In this document: one piece after another, positions 14,005-20,667 of the stretch
Position numbering within the stretch: the stretch's first letter is position 1
How the letters are laid out: each line of letters starts with the position of its first letter
Assembly: GCA_050736615.1 (NCBI GenBank)
Contig: JBOHWL010000085.1
Span: 1 to 20,667 of the forward strand
DNA: 20,667 nt
Source: JBOHWJ01 sp050736615
Lineage (GTDB): Bacteria > Desulfobacterota > Binatia > Binatales > Binataceae
Reading direction: 5' to 3'
Notes under the pieces: generated by a model
The model's input: only the letters and a program-made list of their open reading frames with translations
What the model was told of the DNA's origin: nothing
The model's database searches: none
Position numbers and translations under genes: made by a program

Positions 14005-14864
14005 CAATGGGCAAGATACCAATGCGTGAGCTGCGGCTGAAAGAGCGCGAAAATCGCCGCCGCCAAGGCCAGAAAAGGACCGAACGGTACTTCAGTGCGC
14101 AACAGGCCGGCCGGCCGCGCGGCCTCAACGGGGGCGCGGCGGGTGGCCTCGGCAATCGCGGTCGGTATCTCTGCTTCCGGCGGTCCCGGCGCGCCGCCGC
14201 TTAAAGCAAACGCCACGCCGCCCATCGAACCGAACAACGAGCCGATAAACAGCGTGAACAACACGCCCGCCCAGCCCAAAAACGCGCCGATCATGCCCAT
14301 CAGGTAAACGTCGCCTAATCCCACTCCCTCGGCGCCGCGAATCAACGTGTAAACCTGACCGGTGATAAATAGAAATCCGGCACCCACGGCGATCCCGATT
14401 AGCGAATTGATCCAGCCGATCTCCGGCATCACGAGACCTGCGAAGAGGATTCCAATGGGAATGGCGCCGAGCGTCAGCAGATTGGGGATCACGCGCCAGT
14501 CGAAATCAATCAACGCGACCGCGTAAAGCGTCGCGCATAAAATAAACCGCGCGAAGCCGTCCCAGAAGGGAAAACAGAGATAAAGATAGAGTGCCGCCGT
14601 GGCCAGGGCCAGTTCAGTCAAAAAATAGCGGAAGGGAATTGCCGCACGGCACATATGACAGCGGCCGCGCAGAAAGATATAGGCGAGAATTGGCACGTTG
14701 GCCCAATTGGGAATCTGGCGGCGGCATCGCGGGCAGAACGAACGCGGCGCGACGATCGAAAGCTCGCGTGGGATGCGAAAGGCGGCGACGTTGACGAAGC
14801 TGCCCACACACGCTCCGATCATGAGCGCGGCGGCGGCGCCAAGCCATCGCGGTATTTCCAGCAT
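14004..14864 (-). CDS. pilD: Prepilin peptidase (A24 family)
   Basis: Membrane protein of 286 residues. Cleaves the leader of type IV pilin-like proteins and methylates the new N-terminus. N-terminal methylase domain with the two CxxC pairs C44/C47 and C69/C72. Catalytic Asp residues lie in ALIDFDW (D120 or D122) and GVGLGD (D185). There are about seven hydrophobic segments, and an Ala/Pro-rich loop at ~224-258 before the conserved VPFGPFLALAA. A GGGGGG-type ribosome site precedes ATG 14864. The gene shares overlaps with tmk and lies 19 bases after yjbQ, so it belongs to the same transcript. No pilin or secretion genes lie in the window; its place inside a replication cluster is unusual but the enzyme can serve distant loci. 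Confidence 0.95.
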   Translation of the reverse strand: MLEIPRWLGAAAALMIGACVGSFVNVAAFRIPRELSIVAPRSFCPRCRRQIPNWANVPILAYIFLRGRCHMCRAAIPFRYFLTELALATAALYLYLCFPFWDGFARFILCATLYAVALIDFDWRVIPNLLTLGAIPIGILFAGLVMPEIGWINSLIGIAVGAGFLFITGQVYTLIRGAEGVGLGDVYLMGMIGAFLGWAGVLFTLFIGSLFGSMGGVAFALSGGAPGPPEAEIPTAIAEATRRAPVEAARPAGLLRTEVPFGPFLALAAAIFALFQPQLTHWYLAH

Positions 14865-14883
14865 CCCGTCCCCCCTTGTCCGC

Positions 14884-15282
14884 TCAGGCCGTTGAAACGA
14901 CGCTGACCCTGACGCTGCGTTCGCGTGGGCCGTCGAATTCCGCCAGCATCACCCCCTGCCATCGTCCCAGCGCGAGCTTGCCGTTCAGAATCGGGATGTT
15001 CATCGACGTGCTCACGATAACCGACAGGATGTGCGCTTGTGAATTGCCTTCGGCATGACGATAGTCCGCTGCACGCGGCACGATTCGTTCCATCTGCCGC
15101 AACATGTCAGCGGTCACGTCGGGGTCCCAGTTCTCGGAAATGATAATGCCGGCGGTGGTGTGCGGTACGAAGACGTTACACAGCCCCTCCCCGGCTCGGG
15201 TCCGCTCGACGGCGGCGTTAACCTGCGCGGTGATATCCATCAGCGCGACGCGCTCCGGAGTCTTGAGCTTGAATTCGATCAC
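14884..15282 (-). CDS. yjbQ: YjbQ/UPF0047 family protein
   Basis: Protein of about 132 residues from GTG 15282, which has AGGAG just upstream; a TTG at 15324 would add 14 residues that look unlike the family. Typical motifs: CNVFVPHTTAGIIISENWDP, RHAEGNSQAHILS and LGRWQGVMLAEFDGPRER. Family members are single-domain trimers with a His-lined pocket; YjbQ of E. coli shows weak thiamine-phosphate synthase activity when overproduced, but the true role is unknown. The product is probably cytosolic. It is the first gene of the minus-strand cluster yjbQ-pilD-tmk-holB. Confidence 0.9.
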   Translation of the reverse strand: MIEFKLKTPERVALMDITAQVNAAVERTRAGEGLCNVFVPHTTAGIIISENWDPDVTADMLRQMERIVPRAADYRHAEGNSQAHILSVIVSTSMNIPILNGKLALGRWQGVMLAEFDGPRERSVRVSVVSTA

Positions 15283-15505
15283 GACACTCCTGCGTTTGCC
15301 ATGCCTCAACAATAAGGTCAGCAAACGTGACGCGCAAATATCACGGGGAGACCAATTAGACTAGGGGGTATTAGATGTGTGCTCTGTACAGGCTGGTGAG
15401 GGTGTATTTGCACTATGTTTGGTTCGTAGGACAGAGCTGACCCGCCGCCACGACTGATGGATCGCCCTCTCGGAGTTCCAGGCGTCTCCCGCACCCAAAC
15501 GTTTT

Positions 15506-15718
15506 CTATGCGCGGACGGCGAGGTGCACAATTTCATAGCCCTCCGGCAGCGGCCATCCTTCGCTCAGACGATTCTCCAGACAAAGTTCAATTGCTTCTC
15601 GGATGTTCCGCAATGCCTCGTCGCGGGTTTTTCCCTGACTGATACAACCTGGTATCACGGGGCATTCCGCAATCAAGTAACCATCCTCTCCGGGCAGCAA
15701 TATGATAGGCAGTTCCAT
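15506..15718 (-). CDS. hicB: HicB-like small protein, apparently without HicA
   Basis: Protein of about 70 residues from ATG 15718; a GTG directly ahead (15721) would add one residue. The sequence has the partial RNase H fold of the UPF0150/HicB family: ELPIILLPGEDGYLIAECPV, then the IPGCISQGKTRDEALRNI turn and an EAIELCLE helix. The C-terminal DNA-binding domain found in longer HicB antitoxins is absent. HicB proteins neutralise the HicA mRNA interferase. I found no HicA-like frame (Gly-Ser-His motif) within 220 bases downstream or 170 bases upstream, so it may be a solitary or remnant antitoxin. Confidence 0.8.
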   Translation of the reverse strand: MELPIILLPGEDGYLIAECPVIPGCISQGKTRDEALRNIREAIELCLENRLSEGWPLPEGYEIVHLAVRA

Positions 15719-15895
15719 CACAAAATCAGGTTAACACGGACGTTCCGGTTTGCGGTAGAGGCCTTTAGCCTTGGAGATCGGTTCGGGCTTGGCATCCTCG
15801 GCAAATTCGGTCAGTCGGCGCAATCGCGACTGTCCGCTGATGTCCGAAGCTGAAAGGTCGCGCGCGGAACCTCAAGTTTTCGAGCTTTCAACGGT

Positions 15896-17140
15896 TTAAT
15901 TCTTGCGCACGTTGCGGAACGGACCGATGTCGAACCGCGGTTCTTTCGGCAGGCCGAGGACGCGCTCGGCGATGATGTTGCGCTGAATCTCGTCGGTGCC
16001 TCCGGCGATGGAAACGGCAGGCACCGAGACCAGAATTTCGGCGATGATGCCCTCGCGCGGGCTTTCCCTTCCGGTGAGCATCGCTTCGGTGCCAGTCATC
16101 AACGTGTGAACACGGGAGCAGGCGCGCGCGACGTGACTGGCGGCTAGCTTGCCGAGCGAGCCTTCCGGACCTTGCGCGCGTCCCTGTTGCTGAGCAGCGC
16201 GTGCCCGGCGGGAGGTCCACTCGGCGGACTTGGCCAGGATCATAAGCCTGGCGATCTCCTGGCGCACGTAAGGATCGTGGTTGGCGCCGGTTTCCTTGGC
16301 ACGATCGATGATAAGATCGACGCGCCCGGCGCGTTGCGGATACCATTTATAGGGCTGATTCGCCTTTTCGGTTTCAGCGCGCTCTTCGGCGTGGATTCGT
16401 CCGGCCCGCGTCCCGCGCTTTGACGGTGGAGTAAGCCCATCGGCACCGCGGCGCTCGTGGGCCAGCGTCGTCATCGCGACCTTCCAGCCCTCGCCGACGC
16501 GGTCGACCAGGTTCTCTTGCGGGACCTTGGCGTCGGTGAAGAACACCTGGTTAAAAGACGCGTGGCCATTCATCTGCTTAAGCGGCTGCACATCGACCCC
16601 GGGCTGCTTGACGTCAATCACGAAATACGAGAGCCCCTCATGCTTGGGCGCGTCCCAATCGGTGCGGGCGAGCAACAGGCCGTGGTCGGCATGATGCGCA
16701 CTGGTCGTCCATACCTTCTGTCCGTTGATAATCCAGAAATCTCCCTGCAAATCCGCGCGGGTGGTGGCGCCGGCGAGGTCGGAGCCGCTCCCAGGCTCGC
16801 TGAAGAACTGGCACCAGGTATCTTCCCCGGTGAGAATACGGCGCAGGAATTTCTTTTTTTGCAGCTCCGATCCGTGCTCGAGCAGCGTCGCCGCCGCCAG
16901 CAATCGCACGCCGGATTTAGCCACGCCGACCGCGCCGACATTGGCGAGTTCCTCTTCCACCACCCGTGCGAGTGCGTGCGGCAGACCGCGACCGTGCCAT
17001 TCTTTCGGCCATTGCGGCATCCCCCAGCCGGAATCGGCGAGCTTGCGCCGCCATTCCACCAGCGCCATCTCCGGGTCCCAGTTCGCCGCCAGCCACTGGC
17101 GGACTTCGGCTCGCACCTCGGCTTCGCTGACTGTGCTCAT
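15896..17140 (-). CDS. Acyl-CoA dehydrogenase, subunit with longer central part
   Basis: Protein of 414 residues, FAD-dependent, which adds a double bond at C2-C3 of an acyl-CoA. Motifs include QFFSEPGSGSDLAG and the FAD-binding GQKVWTTSAHHADHG. The C-terminal GGTDEIQRNIIAERVLGLP is typical of FadE enzymes of the branched or steroid-side-chain type. The MCAD catalytic Glu before GT is Gly here, so the base is likely elsewhere, for instance E229 in LAHER. Residues ~232-290 hold a charged insert (TPPSKRGTRAG to KWYPQRAGRV) longer than usual. The start lies one base after the stop of the next ACAD gene, so the two are co-translated. Paired ACADs with one active site per pair are known as heterotetramers in mycobacterial sterol catabolism. 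Confidence 0.92.
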   Translation of the reverse strand: MSTVSEAEVRAEVRQWLAANWDPEMALVEWRRKLADSGWGMPQWPKEWHGRGLPHALARVVEEELANVGAVGVAKSGVRLLAAATLLEHGSELQKKKFLRRILTGEDTWCQFFSEPGSGSDLAGATTRADLQGDFWIINGQKVWTTSAHHADHGLLLARTDWDAPKHEGLSYFVIDVKQPGVDVQPLKQMNGHASFNQVFFTDAKVPQENLVDRVGEGWKVAMTTLAHERRGADGLTPPSKRGTRAGRIHAEERAETEKANQPYKWYPQRAGRVDLIIDRAKETGANHDPYVRQEIARLMILAKSAEWTSRRARAAQQQGRAQGPEGSLGKLAASHVARACSRVHTLMTGTEAMLTGRESPREGIIAEILVSVPAVSIAGGTDEIQRNIIAERVLGLPKEPRFDIGPFRNVRKN

Positions 17141-17141
17141 G

Positions 17142-18308
17142 TCAAACTCCCCAACGCCGCATCAGAAGTTCCCGATGGTAACTCGGCTGACCGAGGAACA
17201 CCTCCGAGCTTTTGGCGCGCTTGAACCAAAGATGGGTGTCGTTGTCCCAGGTGAAACCGATGCCGCCATGAATCTGAATACATTCGGCCGCGGTATGCAG
17301 GTATGTTTCCGAAGCGGCAGCCTTGGCCAGACTCGCGAGCGCGGGCCATTCGGGATCATCCAGCGCCGCGGCTTGAGCCGCGTAATAAGCCGCTGACTTG
17401 GCTAGCTCGACCTCCAGCAGCATATCGGCGAGCTTGTGCTTGATAGTCTGGAACGAGCCTATCGTGCGGCCGAACTGAACCCGCAGCTTCGCGTAATCGA
17501 TCGCAGCGTCGAGCATCGTCTGGGCGCCCCCCATCATCTCGTTGGCGAGCGCGATGGCCGCCTGGTCAAGCGTACGGAGAATTGGCTTTGCGTCATCCAG
17601 CTTGCCCAGCAGGGTCGCATGAGCGCCGCGAAAATCGATGCGCGCGATCTTGCGGGTGGGATCCATGGATTCCAGCAGGCGCCGTTCCACTCCGCCGGCG
17701 TTCGCCTCGAGCGTGAAGAGCGCCAACCCCTCACGCCCAGCGGTCTTGGGTAAACGTGCGGCAACGATCAGCAGGTCCGCCACGTGGCCGTCGACAACGT
17801 AGCTTTTAACCCCGTCGAGACGATATCCGTCCGCATCGGGCGTGGCGACGAGCTTGATACTGGCTGGGTCCCAGTTACCGTCGGGCTCGGTCACCGCCAG
17901 CGTCGCCAGCCGTGCGCCCTTGGCGATATCCGGCAGCAAAGCCGCTTTTTGCGCCTCGCTGCCAGCGTTTAAAATCGCGTTGGCCGCGAGCACCGCGGTG
18001 GAGAAATAGGGCGCGCAAAGCAATACGCGGCCAAGCTCCTCCATAACGATGCAAAGCTCCACCATGCCGAAGCCGGCGCCGCCATATTGTTCGGGTATGT
18101 GGATGCCGGGCAGTGCCAGTTCGTCGCTCAACTGCCGCCACACGGCGGGATCGTAACCCTCGGCGGTGGCCATAAGGCGCCGGACCTCCGTCGTCGGCGC
18201 TCGGTCGTTCAGAAATCGCCGAAGCGTCGTACGGAATTGCTCCTGCTCGTCGGTGAAAGCGAACTGAATACGGCGCTTGCCAAGTCTCGATTCCTCGGAT
18301 GTGTTCAT
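17142..18308 (-). CDS. Acyl-CoA dehydrogenase, partner subunit
   Basis: Protein of 388 residues of the acyl-CoA dehydrogenase fold. Motifs: HIPEQYGGAGFG, an FAD-side segment LAVTEPDGNWDPASI, VDGVK-type YRLDGVKSYVVDG, and the C-terminal IQIHGGIGFTWDNDTHLWFKRAKSSE. This C-terminus is typical of the second partner in heteromeric ACADs. It begins with ATG 18308 and ends one base before the second ACAD. The gene pair is divergent from the second SnoaL-like gene, with 266 bases between them. No thiolase, CoA ligase or enoyl-CoA hydratase is in the window. Likely acts in beta-oxidation of a bulky acyl-CoA; the substrate is not determined. Confidence 0.92.
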   Translation of the reverse strand: MNTSEESRLGKRRIQFAFTDEQEQFRTTLRRFLNDRAPTTEVRRLMATAEGYDPAVWRQLSDELALPGIHIPEQYGGAGFGMVELCIVMEELGRVLLCAPYFSTAVLAANAILNAGSEAQKAALLPDIAKGARLATLAVTEPDGNWDPASIKLVATPDADGYRLDGVKSYVVDGHVADLLIVAARLPKTAGREGLALFTLEANAGGVERRLLESMDPTRKIARIDFRGAHATLLGKLDDAKPILRTLDQAAIALANEMMGGAQTMLDAAIDYAKLRVQFGRTIGSFQTIKHKLADMLLEVELAKSAAYYAAQAAALDDPEWPALASLAKAAASETYLHTAAECIQIHGGIGFTWDNDTHLWFKRAKSSEVFLGQPSYHRELLMRRWGV

Positions 18309-18574
18309 GCTTTGAGAAGTGCCCGGCGGCTGACTTCGGATATCGTTCTAATGCCACGAACGGGCGGGTCGCCGCAATCGGCTTGGCTTAAAGCGCTGGC
18401 CCGCGCGCGTTGCGATGAGAGTAAGATGAAGCATCGTACTTTACTGGTTCACAAGCACTCGCGGCGCTCTCGTGGATTCGAGGCCGCCTTGGAAGCTTGA
18501 ATCACCCTCAATGCCCGAAGCGCGAGCGTTCGCGGACGTTTTAAACCAGGATTCTTGCAATGGAGGCGATAGGC

Positions 18575-18973
18575 ATGACGCTCGAAGAGCAACTCATTAA
18601 GCGTTATTTCGATGCATTCAACCGGCATGACGTCGAAGGAGTCGTGGCGTGTTTCCACGACGAGGCGGTCCTGGTCGGTCCCAATGGCAAGCGGCTGGTG
18701 GGTATCGCGGAAGTGCGGCGTTCATACGAGACGGAGTTCGCGCTGTTCCCTGACGCGCATTGTGATCTGCGGGTGTGCACCGGCAACAGCGGCCGGGGAG
18801 TAGCGGAGTCTTACTTTACCGGCACGCGCTCCGAGCAGCGGCGCGTCGAGGCGATCGGGGCTGAAGTGATGGAGATGGTGGACGGCAAGATCAAAGAGAT
18901 CCGCGATTATCATCAGCCGGTGCCGACGAAAGCGGCGCAAGAGGCTAGTGTTCCGTCGCGAAAATCGCAGTAA
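18575..18973 (+). CDS. SnoaL/NTF2-like small protein, copy 2
   Basis: Protein of 132 residues. ATG 18575 is preceded by GGAGG at eight bases; an ATG at 18560 in frame has no such site. Motifs are the same as in the gene at 2055: EEQLIKRYFDAFNRHD, YETEFALFPDAHCDLRV and VDGKIKEIRDYHQP, with roughly 60% identity by eye. It has an extra C-terminal tail ending in PSRKSQ. Its partners here are a divergent ACAD pair, while copy 1 follows P450 genes. The NTF2-like barrel can bind or act on hydrophobic molecules; no catalytic residues can be assigned from the sequence alone. Confidence 0.85.
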   Translation: MTLEEQLIKRYFDAFNRHDVEGVVACFHDEAVLVGPNGKRLVGIAEVRRSYETEFALFPDAHCDLRVCTGNSGRGVAESYFTGTRSEQRRVEAIGAEVMEMVDGKIKEIRDYHQPVPTKAAQEASVPSRKSQ

Positions 18974-19009
18974 TAGTCGAAGCGCGCGCCCGCTTGCGTT
19001 GACGAACGA

Positions 19010-19936
19010 TCAGGCGCGCAGGCCGCCGCCACGCTGTCTCAGTTCGGTCACCCGCGCGCTGTGTCGCACCACTTCAGTGCCCGCGCCCGCGCGGGTGAAA
19101 ATTTCCAGTAACACGATATGCGGAACGCGGCCGTCGAGAATGTGCGTTTTAACCACGCCCGCTTTGAGCGCCTCGATGCAGCATTCGACCTTGGGTATCA
19201 TGCCTTCGCCGATCGCGCCGCGCGCGATAAGCTTGCGCGCGCGCGCCGCCTCGAGCGTCGAAATCAGCCCGCCGCCCTCGTCTTTGACGCCCTCGACGTC
19301 GGTCAGCAAAATAAATTTCTCGGCCTTGAGCGCGACGGCGATCTGGCCCGCCGCCAAATCGGCGTTGATATTGTAGGTCTGACCGTCGCGGCTATGGCCC
19401 ACTGGCGCAATCACCGGAATAAAGCCGGCCTCCTGCAAGGTGCCGATCACGCCCGGGTTGATCTGTGCGACTTCGCCCACCAAACCGATATCGACGCTGG
19501 CGCGGCGGCCATTGTCGCTCTTCATCATCATGCGCATTTTGCGCGCGACGATCAGGTTGGCGTCCTTGCCCGACAGACCGACCGCGCGGCCACCCTTGAG
19601 CGCGAGCAGAGCGACAATCTGCTTGTTGATTTTCTGCAGCACCATCTCGGCCGCGTCCATCGTGTCGGCGTCGGTTATCCGCATGCCGCGCACGAATTGC
19701 GATTTGATGCCGAGCTTTTGCGTCAACTCGGTGATTTGCGGTCCGCCGCCATGCACCACCACCGGCTTGATGCCAACCGACTCGAGCAGCACGACATCCT
19801 GAGCGAAGGCCTCGCGCAGGTGCGGCTCAAGCATCGCATGGCCGCCATATTTGATGATGAAGGTTTTGCCGCGAAAACGCTGCAGATAAGGCAGCGCTTC
19901 GATCAGGACCTGGGCACGCTCAAGCGGATCTTGCAA
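19010..19936 (-). CDS. argB: Acetylglutamate kinase
   Basis: Protein of 308 residues; the second step of arginine synthesis, phosphorylation of N-acetylglutamate. Motifs of the amino-acid kinase fold: FIIKYGGHAM near the N-terminus, VVVHGGGPQI, and the substrate part SGKDANLIVARK, PVIAPVGHSRDGQTYNINAD and ILLTDVEGV. The frame is open much further, into hslU, but has no ATG before the conserved region. TTG 19936, with GGAGG nine bases ahead, gives a normal family length. Ends in an RGGG-containing tail. It is 115 bases downstream of hslU on the same strand; hslVU-argB neighbours are seen in several deltaproteobacterial genomes. Confidence 0.95.
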   Translation of the reverse strand: MQDPLERAQVLIEALPYLQRFRGKTFIIKYGGHAMLEPHLREAFAQDVVLLESVGIKPVVVHGGGPQITELTQKLGIKSQFVRGMRITDADTMDAAEMVLQKINKQIVALLALKGGRAVGLSGKDANLIVARKMRMMMKSDNGRRASVDIGLVGEVAQINPGVIGTLQEAGFIPVIAPVGHSRDGQTYNINADLAAGQIAVALKAEKFILLTDVEGVKDEGGGLISTLEAARARKLIARGAIGEGMIPKVECCIEALKAGVVKTHILDGRVPHIVLLEIFTRAGAGTEVVRHSARVTELRQRGGGLRA

Positions 19937-20051
19937 TGATGATGTCCTCCCTCGCCACTGGAGCAGCCTGCAAAACTCAGTTATGCGGCGGCCTACGAAA
20001 TTATCGTTAACAGTTTGCCTGATAGTCTCGTGGCCCGGACTCGCCGGACGT

Positions 20052-20667
20052 TCAAAGGATATAGCGGGAGAGGTCCTCGTTCTTGAGGATCGGGTCAAGT
20101 CGCTGATGCACATAGGCGGCATCGATCGTCATCTCGCGCCCGGACAACTCCGGCGCACTGAAGGAAAGCTCCTCGAGCAACCGCTCAAGCACAGTATGCA
20201 GGCGGCGCGCGCCGATATTTTCCGAACGGGAGTTAACCTGCGCGCCAATTTCCGCCAAAGCGGAAATCGCGTCATCGGTAAAACCGATGTGCACGTTTTC
20301 GGTCTTCATCAAGGCCACATATTGCTTGGTCAACGCGTTTTCCGGCTCGGTCAGGATACGAATGAAGTCCTGCTGATTGAGCGCTCGCAATTCGACACGA
20401 ATTGGGAAGCGCCCCTGAAATTCCGGGATGAGGTCCGAGGGCTTGGAGGTATGAAACGCGCCGGAAGCGACGAACAGGATATGGTCGGTGCGCACGGTGC
20501 CGTACTTGGTATTAACAGTCGAGCCTTCCACGATTGGCAGCATGTCGCGTTGCACGCCCTCGCGCGAGACGTCGGGTCCATGGGACGACTCGCGCCCCGC
20601 GATTTTGTCGATTTCGTCGATAAAGACTATGCCTGATTGCTCGGCGCGATTAATCGCGTCGCGCGCG
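20052..20667 (-). CDS. hslU: HslU ATPase, C-terminal part (5' end outside window)
   Basis: The frame runs to the window edge; about 205 C-terminal residues are visible. AAA+ unfoldase that feeds the HslV peptidase in the cytosol. The Walker B motif GIVFIDEIDKI and the sensor-1 region HILFVASGAFH are present. The second domain includes the SRSENIGARRLHTVLERLLE stretch, with the sensor-2 Arg in GARR. It ends with EDLSRYIL, the C-terminal tail that inserts into HslV. hslV is expected upstream, outside the window. Confidence 0.97.
   Translation of the reverse strand, partial: ARDAINRAEQSGIVFIDEIDKIAGRESSHGPDVSREGVQRDMLPIVEGSTVNTKYGTVRTDHILFVASGAFHTSKPSDLIPEFQGRFPIRVELRALNQQDFIRILTEPENALTKQYVALMKTENVHIGFTDDAISALAEIGAQVNSRSENIGARRLHTVLERLLEELSFSAPELSGREMTIDAAYVHQRLDPILKNEDLSRYIL

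Noticed and set aside
15361..15505. Possible HicA toxin downstream of hicB
   Set aside because: One minus frame contains GGGSALSYEP and VQIHPHQP, vaguely like a HicA strand, but the Gly-Ser-His motif is absent and no start codon with a ribosome site fits.
18426..18500. 24-codon frame starting MKHRTLLVHK upstream of the second SnoaL-like gene
   Set aside because: It has only a weak ribosome site (GAGAG/AGAGTAAG), no recognisable sequence, and lies in a region with no other coding signs. It could be a leader peptide but nothing supports it.
19937..20122. Longer argB starting inside hslU
   Set aside because: The frame is open, but this would overlap the end of hslU by about 70 bases and add 62 residues with no family similarity; TTG 19936 has a strong ribosome site.

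Overview
The window is GC-rich, densely coded bacterial chromosome with no phage, transposase, CRISPR, rRNA or tRNA that I could find. The core order tmk-holB-ricT-metG-tatD, with hslU followed by argB at one edge, and genes for cytochromes P450 and acyl-CoA dehydrogenases point to a free-living soil or sediment bacterium of a deltaproteobacterial, Acidobacteria-like or Binatota-like lineage. That placement is inference; no marker here fixes the phylum.

Layout. (1) 1-2423: two tandem, closely related cytochromes P450 (the first cut by the window edge) and a small SnoaL/NTF2-like protein, all on the plus strand. (2) 2499-3162: two small minus-strand proteins, one rich in repeated Gly-Arg turns, one SH3-like. 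(3) 3163-5208: a regulatory region with an operator-like palindrome and a promoter-like site, then a divergent gamma-glutamyltransferase-family enzyme without a signal peptide. (4) 5209-5719: a non-coding stretch holding a nested inverted-repeat element. (5) 5720-6445: two adjacent glycine-zipper envelope proteins, one with a membrane anchor and one a lipoprotein. (6) 6526-8501, minus strand: mazE-mazF, then an ECF sigma factor followed by an unusual DNA alkylation repair protein in which an O6-alkylguanine methyltransferase is followed, not preceded, by an Ada-type four-cysteine zinc domain. (7) 8612-15282, minus strand: a housekeeping cluster yjbQ, prepilin peptidase, tmk, holB, then 427 bases of repeats, then ricT, metG, tatD. 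(8) 15506-15718: a lone HicB-like protein. (9) 15896-18308: two acyl-CoA dehydrogenase subunits in one operon, divergent from a second SnoaL-like gene that is a paralogue of the one at 2055. (10) 19010-20667: argB with a TTG start, and the 3' end of hslU.

How the genes may work together. The P450 pair, the paired acyl-CoA dehydrogenases and the two SnoaL-like paralogues fit oxidation of a large hydrophobic substrate such as a steroid or terpenoid side chain, but no substrate can be read from the sequence. The sigma factor and the permuted OGT-Ada protein form the most interesting unit: the protein has the zinc methyl-acceptor cysteines of Ada but no AraC-type DNA-binding domain, and a sigma factor gene lies just upstream, so regulation through the sigma factor is a reasonable untested idea. 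The intergenic repeats at 5.3 kb and 12.0 kb share a 23-base core and probably belong to one dispersed family.
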